Counted from the stretch's first letter, positions 37,107 through 50,545 are shown. The stretch: 64,000 bases of DNA from Warburgia ugandensis (GCA_035236585.1 CP141130.1:73293944-73357943), one strand, 5' to 3'. Notes: generated by a model not told the origin, from the letters alone. Program-made: numbers and translations.

Positions 37107-37138
37107 CTGAGGCATTGCTTTGTTTTGCAATGCCTTAG
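37107..37138. repeat. LTR hairpin, S2
   Basis: CTGAGGCATTGC and GCAATGCCTTAG form a 12 bp stem (one G-T pair) around an 8-base loop. The same structure occurs in S4, S5 and S6. Confidence 0.8.
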
Positions 37139-37742
37139 ATCTCGAGCGCGACACTAGGAAAGGAAAAGAGGTTGATAAACCTTGAGAGCTGCTAAAGACC
37201 ATTTTTCTATAGTGTTAGATAGTGATGTGAGTCAATAAACAGGATTATCATTTGGATTTTATTATGGACTGCATACTTTATATTTGGATGTGATTTAGAT
37301 GTTTGGACATATGTTGGACATTTATATGGGATGTTATGATGGATAGACCCTAGGCCATATTATTATTGTCTTTTGAACGTTTATTTGATTTAAAATAAAG
37401 GCGCCTATTTATTTGACATTGATTTATACGCGGATTATTTATTTATGTTTAAATTAAAGGTACGTCATTTTGAAAAAGGAAAATTAACACCCGGAGTTTT
37501 AAGATAGGTTTAGTAAAATGTTAAATAAATCTTTTCTCATGGGATCCCAAATGCTCTTAATTAAATTGCCATTATTATAAAAAAAAAATTTGTCTTAAAA
37601 ATCCGGGGTGTTACATTATTACTTTTTCAAAAATAGTTCTGTTAATTTCTTTATCTTCAATTTTATCTATTATGTCAAGGAGATCTTGTTGAGATTGAGA
37701 AAGAACGTTAATAGATAAATTATTTATCTCAACTATAGCCTT

Positions 37743-39131
37743 CTAGTAATCAAAGTTTTCATTATCTTTCAATGTATTACACTGTCTACAACACTTATCA
37801 TTTCCAAAAGAAGAGGAAGATGAAAATTCAAAATTTGTGTCATCAGACAACTCTGATTCAAAAGAATTCAACATAATTTTACATAAGGATTTCTTTACCT
37901 CTTCATCTATTTGAAGTTCTTCAATTTTCTTTTTGGTACAACATCTGTTAGCATAAATGACCAAGTTTTCAGCATTTGTAACATTTGATTTTAGATTTGC
38001 CTATTTTATTACAAGGTTTGTTTTTAAATATGAATTTCTTAGGGTTTCCATTCTTCTTATGGGAGTATTTCCTATTAATTTTTTATTGCTTAGCTTTATC
38101 TCTATTAGATACTTGTATTTTAGGAACATCAATAGCAAATTGTTGACAAAATTCTCCTAAATGATTTTTCTCTGTAATTCTTTCCTTTTTAAGCTAATTT
38201 GTTGCTTAATTTCATTACAAAGGGAAACTCCTTCATTGACACATGAGTGAATTAATTGACCATAAGAAAGTGCTCATACTGAATATTTTCATCAAATTTT
38301 GATTTAAGAGTATTTTTAAATCTAGTAGCAAATAGGTATGGAAGCCCTTCTATGAACTTCTACTTCTAGCAACTATGTCCTGCATCATTAAGGTGAAGGA
38401 CTCTAGCAAGAAAGACATCCTTATACCACCTAAAATGGGTTAAACAAGGACACCTTATATTTTGGAGGAGTGCTCAGAATTCTCAAATTGGGTTTGAATA
38501 CTACCCATAAAGTGTTCAAGCATTGTGTAGACTAAAGAATAGACTACATCTCATTGAGTAAGGTAGATACAATTATCCCACCATCCTTCAAGGTTTCCAG
38601 TAAACTCAACGATGACCATTAAAGCAATATTTCTATTTGGATTTCATTTCTGCTTACAAACAATTGAAAACATCGAAAGTCTATGCATCATTTAAAAGAT
38701 CTGGTTATCTGTCATTCCATCTATGTTCCATTCATAGATTGAATTGGCTCTATATTCATTCTGGATGTCGACATCATTTTCCTTAATTAACACATCTGCT
38801 AGAGTTGGTCTTTTATAATAAAACCTATCAAGTCTCCTTAAATCTCTTTCAATTTTATTAATCTGAGAAAAATGGTTTTGAATTTGGAGTGCTTCTCCTT
38901 TAGAGATATCTTCATGATCTATATTTTCTTCTTCTATTTCTATCTCTGATTCATTATCTGAAAGAGTATTAAGGTTCAGATTTCCTAACTTATCCTTAAT
39001 GGTTTGGATAATTTCTTCAGTGTCATTTTCCATTTTAAAGTTCTTAATTTCAAGAGAAGGTTTTATGGATGGTTCAATCTTGTTAGAAGTTATAATTTCC
39101 TTCTGTTCTCTTCTCTTTCTGACTTCATTAA
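37743..39131 (-). pseudogene. EPRV copy C capsid protein, partial
   Basis: The frame 39033-38692 has an acidic run (NESEIEIEEENIDHED), then FYYKRPTLADVLIKENDVD and YEWNIDGMTDNQ, the best preserved version of this segment. The core (38600-38280) is broken, and a stretch that in copy A holds the AAGAATTTCATCT region is shortened near 38550. The zinc knuckle (about 37990-37920) has lost its reading frame. A Ser-rich acidic tail (37964-37743) follows. Confidence 0.72.
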
Positions 39132-40112
39132 TATTATATATATAATATTGATTTTTGGATGGCTGGTGCTTATCAAATTCATTTGAATAAAGTCCTTAAT
39201 GTATGGAGTATATCCTTGCTTTACAAAACAAAAGTTGCATACTAACTTGATTGATGAGAAGTGGCTTCCCACCATAGTAATAGTTTGGCCTTTAGTAGAC
39301 TGGAATAGTAGAATAGTAGTTGTTATGGGTTGGCATTGCATGACTTATATCAAATATTAGCTACCTTAATTTTGCCTAGACTTTTTGTTTAAGAAGTAAT
39401 TAAGTATTTTACTTATTTAGTTTTCAAAAATATGTAATAAAACACCCAACTAGCAAGCTTTGTGCAATATACCCCCCAACTACAAACTAGGAGAATTGGT
39501 GGGCAAGAAAGAACGTGTTTTAGAGACATAAATGGGTTCTTAACTTTTATGTGTTTTATGTGTAAAAATCATCCCCACATGGGGCCCATAAGGGAGTTCC
39601 TCAAGGATTTGATAACAAAATTGATGGAGGTATTACATTGAACATTAGATGGTAGTTAGGGTGCTTCAATTGTTCTGGTTTATAGTTTGGGGGGTTTACT
39701 CCACCCCACTTGGTACTTAGAGGGTTCCATGCCATATTAATCCTTTACTTCTCTTAACTTCTTTTTTTATAGATAAATTATAAAGTTTTATAACTTTTTC
39801 CTAACTTTCTACCATTTCTTTCTTGAATTTTTTTCCTATTCCAACTTTTGTGGTCTCTTTTTCATATATTCCAAATTTTGTGCCTTTTCCTTTGGCCCTA
39901 ACTTTATGACTATAGGATAGACTACTAAAATTTATGATGATTAAGAATGCTTAAGCCATAGTGAATATGGTGCAGAAGCACCCCTCTTGTTTACCAAAGG
40001 AAAAGAGCAAGTCACTTGTTTAAAAGAATTTGATAACATAAAAAGTGAGCTATCCCCATCCTAATGTGAACTTTTTGGTATGAAGCAAGCTTTTTGCCTT
40101 CAATTATAGAGA
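39132..40112. other. No gene seen
   Basis: Sequence between viral copy C and the next solo LTR. A minus-strand frame at 39341-39090 has no recognisable domain. The rest is A+T-rich with homopolymer runs. Confidence 0.4.
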
Positions 40113-40117
40113 AGTAG

Positions 40118-43100
40118 TGTGATGACTTGGGTTTTTATAACACATTTTATAATACATTTTGTAAAGATAGGGCCCTTAGTAGTAAAAAAAATTCGCAAAA
40201 CAAAGCAACAAAAATTCTTTTCTTTAGAACTTGTTTTGTAAAACCCAAGTCACCACTTCATATATAACATAGGTAGAGTTTTGTACAAGATAAAATTCCA
40301 TTGAAGGAATATACTTTTATTAAACTTTAGGATCCATCCAGTGGTTCACAGTACACAACCCATTGTATCCTTACAATACTTGTCCAAATACACAACCCAA
40401 ATTACAAAGCTCTAAATACAATACAAGCTCTCAATACAATACTAGCTCTCAATACGATGTTTCAAGAGATATACCCTGATTATTTATTCTTCAATAGTTC
40501 TTCAAGTCTTGAGCTCCTAAGTCTCCTACTATGTATCTGAGATATTGTAAACATTCAAACATTTACAATATCTCAGCAAGCTATGCATAGTAGGGGATAA
40601 AAATATAATATATTGACAGTATAATCTCAATATTCAATTATCCCATGATTCATTCTATCATAAACACATTCATGGACCAATATCATTTATATGGATATCT
40701 CATTACTTTGTCATTTGTATTCATCTTTATACATACACACTATATACGAAAAAATCCATTAAATTTGTGAAAATAGTCAATAATTGTTTTCATACTAAGC
40801 TGATGAACTCCTTTCACTATAGGAGATTAGTATCTCAACCAGTTACTATACTAGGAATTTTCCTTCCAGGAAAAAATATTGATAATAAACAATTACCTTG
40901 CATTTCATCATGCCATGACTTAAAGGCATTTCACTATGCCTCAACAGTAGACATTTCACTATGCTAATTTTTTCGTATGCAAAATAATCAAAGACTACCA
41001 TGCTTGTAGTCTGATCCTTATAGCCCCCAAATAACTGCTTTATAATCTACTTATACCATTATCAGTCAAAATTACAATATCCATGTCCGTATGGGGGGCC
41101 CATGGCTGTCACAATGGATGCCTTCCCATAATTGCCCCTCCCGACTTTCAGTATTCAATATCATCAAGTTTTAAAGAGCAGGTAGCCAAACTCTTGTAAC
41201 TCTCCTAGCGTAGCATCCCCAGGCCTATGCTTGTTTAAAACAAAACCACAAGCCTCCTTGCTTGTATATAAAACAATACTTATACATATTAGATTATCTG
41301 TCTGTTTATCTAGGGCTGGAATATTTTCTACTCTCCTATTCACTTAGGATTATTCTCAATTCTCAACTTAACCATTTCATTCTTATTTTTCTCATCATTT
41401 AGTTGGATCATATTTATTTTTGAGGCATTTATCACAATATATTGGTATTGTACATGTCAATACTTCTAAATATAAGATCATGTATTAAACATGTATCTTC
41501 ATGTAAAGGCATTCTTAAAATCCACCTACCTCAATAGGGTATTCTTACTCCTTAAAGTTTGTCATAGTCTTGATCAACGTATATCTGTCAAATCATACGT
41601 ATAATGTCATCTTTCTAGTCAGGGGTACATACTACGTGGTCTTTTGATCATCCTTATGTAAGATGATCCGAATCTTTCTTTCTTGAATCACATATGACCA
41701 AGGGTTCAAATCTTCTATACAAGTACTATCCATATCATACATAAACAATCTAATCTATATTGGTATTTCTTTTCCTTTATTATTTTTTATCATTCAAGAT
41801 CTCATCTCGCTTGATCATCCTTATCTTACTATTTTTATTAGAGTTAAATAATTTGCTATCTTTTTATGTTCTTATTATTATTATTCAACCAGTTAATGTC
41901 TTACTGGTTGAAGATAATTTGTTTCTTACTAATACTAGACAGCTCCTCCTTATTTTAAGATGACTAGTGCTTGCCGGTTAAAGTCTGCTCAAAGAGTGGT
42001 TAATACAGCCGTCATGTAAGGAGGCATTTAGACCTTACTTACATCAAAGGGAGGTGAGGGAAAAGCACTTGACACTTATATACCCCCTATAACCACAATG
42101 TTCAGAGTCTACTGGAGTGACATTAGCTCAACCTTTAACAAGGTTCCTATGAGCTCTTTACCTTAATCCCTTCTCTAATTAATTTTAATTAATTTCCATG
42201 GATATGCACAATGTCATCCATGTATGTTTATTGTTCTCCTAGTCTGGGCCAAGATAATGGTAAATCATTTCTTATATTGTCCTCCTAATTATAGCCCTTA
42301 CTAATATTAAGTCAAAGTCATTCATTCATCTTAATTGTCCATGAATCTCTATATTTCATTAGATTATATTTTTGGTAATTTATGAATATTGAAGCATAAC
42401 CACTAATTTAACAATTATATCTACTAACTTAAAGACAATTAAGATGCTTACACTATACTTTGACAAACAAATAACCATACACTTTAAATAGAATTGTACA
42501 TCTATATCATTCTAAGGACATTTATACTCTAATATACTAACATGGATCCTAGGTTATGAAATACATGAAATTTTACTAGTAATCTAATGGAATCATGCTA
42601 AAATCTCATGACCTTAAGATAATTAAATTTACCAACCTATTATAACAACCTAAGAACATTAGAGCATAGCATGCTATAATTGAATAATTACACCGTCATT
42701 CTTCCTAATTTATAACATAAATCATATTTATAATTATATTATCAAATAAAAAATAGTTAAACTAATTAAATTAGGATTATTAGAAACTATTAATCATGAT
42801 CCAACCATCCAATTTTATATTCATCCTTTAGATCAAGGACTTTATTACATTAAGGGTTTTTATTGCATTAAGGACAAAGATCTATCTACTTGTTCTTTTG
42901 TCATATGCCATCCATGATCTCACTGGATCTCATCATAATCATATTCATTCAACCCATCTATAGGGTCTGATCATGCTTGATCTTACTGATCAAATGGGTC
43001 CCTTCGTTTTTTAGGGTATTTCTACCATAAAGGATAGATTTCTTAATTTTTAATAGATCTGTCATAATAAGTCCTCAATTTCACATATTATCAACATGAT

Positions 43101-44910
43101 ATCATCTTTGGATCAGTTTTCCAAGGTCTGATCATCATAAATTTTACAAATCAAGAAAATTAGAAACTTGTTTCCTATAAATAGAAAGTTTCTTGAATTA
43201 TTTATTAAATTTTATGTTTTCAGAAGAAAATAGAATTCACAAGCTTTCCATTGCTTCTTTCCGATCTAGATTTGGAGTCTATATAACTTCTGAATTAAAG
43301 TTTGAAGTTCACAATCAAAACAACAGCCCAAATTCAATTTGGTCCTTGTAAATTGACGGGGACGATCAGCAACCCGCTTCCACCTTGTTCCACCGGTGAT
43401 GGCCGGTGTATGCTAAGCGGTGACCAGGGATAGGCGAGACGTCTTGATCGGGATCGTTGGATCACCTATCTCCAAATGATCCCTGATCTACCATCATCTA
43501 TGACCGGGATTTACCTATTTAGGGTTTTTGGGTTCCAACTTTTCATCCATCGGCTCAGAGTTTTCCATCTAAGTTGTGTAAGATGGGATCTCAACCATTC
43601 ATGCTGGAACTGTCGTCTCGGACAGATCAACGACTGGGGAGATCCCTGGGAGGCCGAAGATTACAACTAGACTGCATGGAATGAAAGGGAAACACGGAAA
43701 GCCACCTACCTAGTGTTGCCAGAGTGGAGAAAACCATCGAAAAAGAAGAGAGAAAACCAAAAACCCTAGATGCGTCGGGTTTATATACAGTTGGAGATTT
43801 CTCTAATAAAATTGCTGGAGAAGAAGGAATACCTTGGAGGAAACATAGAACCCCCTCTAATGAATAGTTTTAACAGTCCAAGATCACCGGTCACTGGCTA
43901 GATTGGCCAAAATAACTAGAAATTTTTGCCGGAGACAATGTCAGTACTGGACTTGAGATTGATTTGAAATTTTTCACCGATATCACGAGTAGATCACAAA
44001 TATTCCTTGGGGCTTTTGTAAATCAGGATAGCTCGAACAGATCCAATGGTGAAGATGGGAATCAAATGATTGAAATGGGATGGCTAATTAGATTAGGGTT
44101 TCCCAAGTGGAACCCTAGTTCAAATGGGGATGACGCGTCATTGGACACGCCCAACGTCTCCACATGGTCTAGAGTGACGGGTGCGTATATGGATGCTCCA
44201 ACAGGGGAAAATAAAAGGGGAGAATGGAGAGAGGAATTGGGAGAGATTGGGAAGGAATTTGGATTTGAGATTTTAGGAGATCTAAGGAACTTCATAAGTT
44301 ATTTTTGAAAAAATTTGGAGATTTTTCTGAGGTATTTATAGCCAAGATTTAGAATTTTTTATGAATTTCCTATAATTATGGTGTTTTTACTTTTGATTAA
44401 ATTTAATGAGGAGTGGAGCTACCGCTCCACCTCTGTCTCCACTACTATATGGTAGTGGTTTGACCACTGATGGCTGCTTCCAGAACATTGGAACATTTTG
44501 TGGGCCCCACTTTAATTGTAAAATGACCATTTTGCCCTTTTATTCTCATAATTGGAGAAAATAGGCATTATTTGTCTGAACTTGAAATTTAGTATACTTA
44601 TAGTCATTTCGATTGGTTTTTTTAGTACATTCCAAATATTCATGTTTTTATTCTTGGTTATGAGTTATATTACCATTTTACCCTTTTGTTTAGAAAATTA
44701 GTGATTTTACATTTTAACTCAGAATTGAACATACTTAATGTCATTTCGAATGATTTTCAGAGTAAATTCCTAATATTCATTTTTAAAATCATGGTTTAAT
44801 CTCTTTAAAAAGAGAATTTCCAATAAACTAATATTCTAGCCTGAAATTTTTGAAAATTCAAACTTTATTAATTTTCCTCAATAATTACACAAAAATTTGG
44901 GGTTATTATA
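40118..44910 (-). mobile_element. Solo LTR S5, 4.8 kb
   Basis: Starts TGTGATGACTTGGG and ends GGGGTTATTATA. It is flanked by AGTAG on both sides (40113-40117 and 44911-44915). The right end is TA rather than CA, a single transition. A perfect 15 bp stem hairpin is at 40537-40576. An inverted, partial copy of the left terminus is at 40239-40255. No gag or pol was recognised in 4.8 kb, so it is either a very long LTR or an LTR with an unresolved nested insertion. Confidence 0.75.
40537..40576. repeat. LTR hairpin, S5
   Basis: CTGAGATATTGTAAA and TTTACAATATCTCAG form a perfect 15 bp stem with a 10-base loop. Outer flanks CCTACTATG and CATAGTAGG extend the inverted repeat. Confidence 0.9.
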
Positions 44911-44915
44911 AGTAG

Positions 44916-45162
44916 AAGGGGCATTCTTGTAACCAAAGGGACGTTAGCTATCATCTACCTAGATGAGGTTACCATGAAGGTCTCCTACTTAAGTTTAAAC
45001 CAAAGAAGTATTAAGAGTTCTACAGAAAATAATTCTCCACATTAATCTAATGTGAGAGGTGGATATGGTATTGATAGTAATTTAATTCACTATTTAGCAT
45101 TCATCGCCTTGCAAATTGCATTTTACTCGTCAAACATCATTTTCTATCTAAGACAATTTATG

Positions 45163-45220
<58 letters not shown>

Positions 45221-46003
45221 ACAACTACATTCTCATGGGCATAGCAGTCCTATTATTATTTGCAGATACAATTCATGGGCCCTTTAAATGCCTTAATTTA
45301 TTAGTAAAAAATTGATTATAGGATTTTTCTTTGCATATTAAGAGAGAGTTGTATTTTTGGCATTCTGCAATTAATGGTTTTAGATTCTTTGTAGCTATTA
45401 GAGGATTTCATCAATTTTCTTTTGGTAAAAGAACGAATTACAAAGCAAATCACTCACACACTCTCCTAAATCTAAATTTTACCAAAGGGTGATAGCTGTT
45501 ATTTGAACCTGCGACCAAGCGTATTATTGGAGTGATGTGGAGTTGTTTGCAACTAACTATGCTAGACTTTGTTAGTAGATAGTCAATTACTATATAATTA
45601 TGTTAACTATTTTATCTTGTTATATCAATTTACAAAGACCAAAATTTCAGTTGTATCATTATATCATCTTTTGATAGCTTTTGTTCTCATAAAGTGATCT
45701 CTTATTTATTTATTTATTTATTCATTCATCATCATCATCATTATTATTATTGAAAGTGTCTATTTATATTGACCAATAAAGATGAATACGAGAGAAATGA
45801 AAAATTAATCAAGGTAATTAACTCCTAAGTTGAAATAGGAACGACACATTTAAAAGTAGAAAAATGAAGAATATCAAAACTCTTAAGCTGGGAGGCTCCA
45901 AAACACAAGAATTTGTACCCGGAGACTTGAAGAAACTAAAGTGGAAGAGTATCATTTTAGTCAAGTGCACAAAGTCTACCAAAATACAACAAATAATTTG
46001 TAT
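44916..46003. other. Spacer with microsatellites and a possible tRNA-like SINE
   Basis: No gene seen. It holds the compound microsatellite at 45166-45223, a TTTA/ATC/ATT-rich stretch near 45699-45751, and a minus-strand tRNA-like segment at about 45480-45555 with a box B-like GGTCGCAGGTTCAAATA. Confidence 0.4.
45166..45223. repeat. (CT)n(CA)n compound microsatellite
   Basis: About 15 CT units pass directly into about 13 CA units. Confidence 0.98.
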
Positions 46004-49000
46004 TGAAATGTGACGACCTGGGTTTTCACATGCATTTTTAAATGTAAAACTAATTCCTAAGGCGGGATCGATTCCTATTTGAAAATACTTTTAGAAAAAT
46101 AATGCGATGCAGTGAAAAAATATTTTATTTTAAATTCATTTTGAAAACCCCGAATGTCATTTGCTTTCAAGATGGACAAGGAAATTTTGAAAAATAAAGA
46201 AAAATCATAAATATTTCCCAGGTCTATCCAATCACAGCTCACAACCTAACTATAATAATTACAGGTACATGTATAAAAAGTAGATCATATACTTACCTTT
46301 ATATTTGTCTTCTCTTCATTCTTTTGAGTGTAGTACTAACATTTTCTGATGCTTCACCTAATCCTTTTGGAGTTAATATGTAAAAATAATATATTTGTAT
46401 GAGTATTCCTCATACTTAGTAGGTGATCTAATACTACTATTTTGAAAACTCATCATGCAACATGCATAATTCAAGGAGCTTTTCATGTAAAACATTAGTG
46501 ATTCCTTTTTGTGTAAACATGCATATTTGTACATAAAACATAAGCTCATTGATGCAATTTCAACCATGGAATTCGTATGCAAATTTAGTCTTCTAAATAT
46601 GACTAAAATCATAAAATAGAGATAGTATCCACGTAATAAGATCTCGGCAAACACATCAAACCAACGAGTAAAATATAATAATCATGAAACTCTTAAAACA
46701 ATCATCATTCAAAGCAGATGCTATCATCACTACTCGTATCATGCCCATGAGTCTCTCAGCGAACACATCACGCCAACTGGTCAGAGTACTCGTATACGAC
46801 CATCTCAATGCTATATGCAGATTAATAACACTAAAATAATAGGGCTAACTATGCTCACAACCAGAACACATCTGGAATCATGTGTCTCCAGTACGTAGAG
46901 ACCAGTCTACCATAGCCTCCACGGCGACTATGGACATGTCCCCGAAAGGGTGTCGTGAACACCTCCAGTGGTCATCCTTGTTTACCACAGTAGATAAGGA
47001 AGGGACAATGCCTTTGTGGCAGCGATACCATCCACCCTTTGGTGGTAGAGGCCGGAACGCCAACCCCGTACATAATAACCTCTCTGCATAATGCCCACTA
47101 GGCTCAATATCCCAAAAGGCATATATAGATAATCCAAATCTCAATCATCGAAATTATGCAATTTATGCATTTATTTTCAAACATGCGAGCAATGCATAAA
47201 ATCTACTCATGCCAAAAATCATATTCAAGGCCATAAATCATGAAGACAAGTCCGCATGCTCATATAAGAACATCATATCCCAAAAGCATACTAAATACAG
47301 TGGTAGATTCAAGTGCTTCAAGGCCATAAAATCATGAAGACAAGTTTGCATACTCGTATAAGAACATCATATCTCAAAAGCATAAGAACTACGGTAATAA
47401 CGACAAGTAAATCACTTAGAGTTTGGGATGCATTTAAAAACTTAGTAGTATCAAACTACCTACCTCGATCGTCGTCACTTAACTCGAGTCCCTCTTCAAT
47501 TTCAGTCCTAGATCATCTTTGTGAAGTCCTGGGTATTATTTGGAAATAAAAATCCAAATATTATTTCCTATTTTATAAATCAATGGCTAGATCTATACTA
47601 TAAGTTATAGATCTCTGATTTGTGGGTTTCTAATGGTTGATTTATGAAATTTAGGGTTGATCTAGGTATATTGATCTCCTAATATATCAAATGGATGAAT
47701 CTATGAGATTTAATCATCTTTGATCTTGCCGATCTATGAGATTTTTATGATTTTTTAGGCTATAGTCATGTAAAATAGTCATCTGATCTTAACTTTTATA
47801 GTCTCACTAGATCCGCATCATCATTACAAATGTAACAGTTCTTTTGGATCATCGATCGAAGTTATATAGCTTCCTTAATTGGGTTTTTAGTGTCACGAAT
47901 CAATTGGATGAACCAGAATCCTCCATTTAGGGCCTGCGCATCACGATTCTTGGGACGCCCATGCGACACTATGACGTGTGTCTTGGATGGCATCACACGG
48001 ACGCATCTTCGACGTGGACGTGGCACGTCTCGGCTCCTAGGACGCCATGTGTGTCCCAGTTGAGCCGAAAACCTGCCCGCACGCGACGCACATGTGAGGA
48101 CCACCCCAGGGAGCGCGTTCTAGATGCGCGTCATGCCCGTGTGTCCCGAGGATGTGTCATCTTCCACGACTTGTCCAAGATTGGCTATGCTCTAGTGATT
48201 TCTAGCCGAAAAAACACCCAGATCCCACATGGATCTGGGTTGGGAAGGAGAAAATCCAAAGGGGAAGTGTAACATTCACCATTTTGGAATTTAAAATTAA
48301 ATTAAAAAAATTAAAAATTATTTTTGAGAAATATATATATGAAATAAAATAAAATAAGATAAAAATAAAACTAAAATAAAAATAAAAATGAAAATATATA
48401 TGTATGTAATTAGGAAGGGGGGTGCCTTAAATGCATTTACCCCCCTCCTCTCATTTCCGTACTCCTCTACACTGTGTAAGCCACCGGAGAAAAGCTACCC
48501 CGGTGACCAATTTCCAGCGAGGACACCATCAATCTTCAAAAGGCGACTGGGAGTGGCCGACTAGACTGAGGTAGGTCAACCCCCATGCTCTTCCCCATCC
48601 CAAATCGTTAAGCTTGTTCATTGTTTTAGCGTCGGAAAACAATGTGGATTGCCGTTTTCCGGTGAGGAGGTGCATTAGTACTGTTTTCAAAATAAGTCGA
48701 TGGAACGGTGTTAGATGAGGGTCTGGGCCGTTCATCCTATACGTGAGGATACAAGAAACAGACCCATGAAGTTTCATGGGGATCGGATGGCTAGAGACGC
48801 CAAAAAACCCCAAAAACAGTAAGGGTTTTTAGAAACGAAACAAAAATCATGAAAAAAAAGGTAGAAAATGGATGAATTTGTGAAAATGGAATATAAGTGA
48901 AAAATTGGACAAATAGGTGTAAAAATCATAAAAAAACGGAGCACTTGGGGTCGCCAGCAACCTGATTTCGGCGGTCGCCTCCGGCGATGGTGGACCAATC

Positions 49001-49984
49001 TGGTCACCGTCCCCGGCAATAGCGACCCACAACACGCACGAGACGGATGCGGCACGCGTCGACACGCGTCACAGCCAGGCATGACGGGCGGCACGATATG
49101 CGCGCCATGAGCCACTGTAGGTGCGTTCCACGCGGGGGACACAGGAGGAGCCAACCGCACGCCACTTGCGGCGGGCCCATTTTCTTGATTTTGAGGGTTT
49201 TTGACCCTTTATTCATGAAAAATGCGATTTTAGGATTTACAGAGGTCCAAATCACAATCCAAAAGAGGCATTGTGATCATATCAACAAGGCAAACCTAGA
49301 TTTAAGATAAAAATCCAGTTTATAGAAACTTTTTAATAGCCAAACTACTAAATGTTATTAGATTATTCAGATTAAGCCGATTAGTGGACGATCAGGCCTT
49401 ATACCTTAGCTGTACACATCAAACATGAGATGATCTAGGAGATTTGAAGGGCAAATCTCATGTAATTACCAAGAAAAAATGATCTTGACAATCAATTCAA
49501 TCAATTACCTTAGGATGTGCTGATCAAGAGTGATTTGACTATCAAATTGATGCATGATCACAGAGATACATGTGACAAACTAGATAAATAGGAATTTTAT
49601 GGGTCATGATGAAAATGAGAAGTCTAACTAGTAATAATAACTTATAATGTGACAGGTACGTCATAGCGTGCGACTTGATATCACTTACGTGTCTGACTGG
49701 AGTTTCACATTATTGAGGTAGGTGGTTTCATTCACAATTTTTCCATGATTCTCAAATGATGACTGGGTGATTTGAATTTTTAGGCATATGATTTACCATA
49801 TGCATGAGGTTAATTTTGGCATGTAGTTTCTCATGTGCGTGCTATCTTTCGGGTGATTTTTGCATGCATTGTTTCTGATATGTTTCGTGATATTCATTTG
49901 ATTTTTGGTATCTTTGACATGGGGGAGTCGCTCTGTCTTGACGTTTGAGACTATTGATCTTGTGGTAGGATGCATTTCTTCACC

Positions 49985-50235
49985 CCATGAGTGCCTGAGT
50001 GCTCGTGAGGGTGAAAGTGGGAGTACAACATGACTTTTCGTGAATGCCTGAGTGCTTGAATGCCCGTGAGGGTGAAAGGGTGAAAGCGGGCGTGCAACAC
50101 GACTTTTTGTGAGTGCTTGTGAGGGTGCAAGGGTGAATGAAAAAGTAGAACGCGTCGTTTTCGTGAGTGCCTCAGTGCCCGTGAGGGTGAAAGGGGTGAA
50201 AGCGGATGGTACAGAGAGCTGACCCCACGTTACCG
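49985..50235. repeat. Four degenerate tandem repeats in S4
   Basis: GTGAGTGCCTGAGTGC..CGTGAGGGTGAAAG recurs about every 55-70 bp, starting near 49988, 50041, 50111 and 50166. The long minus-strand frame across it is a repeat artefact. Confidence 0.85.
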
Positions 50236-50513
50236 TGAGTGTGCCCAAGACACTCATAGGGCTTGATTTTGTATGATGTTTTGATGCTTTTGGTATGCAT
50301 TCATGTGATTCTTTGGATATTGACTCACGTGGTTATGGCTTACTTGTGTCTGCATATCTTTTCGGAATTTTCATGTCCTGACACTATGACATATGTTGCC
50401 GTGTTTATATCATGGAATTGGTGTGTTCTGCATCGTATGAACATGAGGTTTTGTGCCATGTTATTTCTTATTGCTTTATATTGAATGTATATCACCTACA
50501 CAAGCATTGTTTG

Positions 50514-50545
50514 CTGAGGTATTGCTTTGTCTTGCAAAGCCTCAG
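50514..50545. repeat. LTR hairpin, S4
   Basis: CTGAGGTATTGC and GCAAAGCCTCAG form a 12-position stem with one wobble and one mismatch around an 8-base loop. Confidence 0.7.

Larger units (their letters stand above)
34670..37615 (+). mobile_element. Solo LTR S2 inside EPRV copy C
   Basis: The 2,946 bp element runs TGTAATATCC..GGGGTGTTACA with a perfect 5 bp duplication TTATT (34665-34669 and 37616-37620). Viral sequence resumes on both sides. A CpG-rich core lies at 35540-35870 and includes the palindrome TGACGTCA (35645-35652), a bZIP-type site. A 12 bp stem hairpin is at 37107-37138. It shares long stretches with S4. No coding domain was found. Confidence 0.9.
30895..39131 (-). mobile_element. 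Endogenous pararetrovirus copy C, truncated and interrupted
   Basis: Rightmost copy. Homology to copies A and B begins at about 39131 inside the capsid N-terminus, so the movement protein and the 5' junction are missing. It continues through capsid, protease, RT, RNase H and ORF2. A 2,946 bp solo LTR (34670-37615) separates the zinc knuckle from the coiled coil. It adjoins copy B head to tail. Confidence 0.87.

Noticed and set aside
14918..39131. Interpretation of the viral array as Ty3/gypsy retrotransposons
   Set aside because: No LTRs flank the units, each has a 30K-type movement protein and capsid ahead of the protease, and there is no integrase.
47862..48272. Open frames on both strands
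   Set aside because: CpG-rich part of solo LTR S3, no recognisable domain.
49793..50257. 154-codon minus-strand frame rich in Thr, Ser and Pro
   Set aside because: It runs through the degenerate tandem repeats of solo LTR S4; no domain and no gene context.
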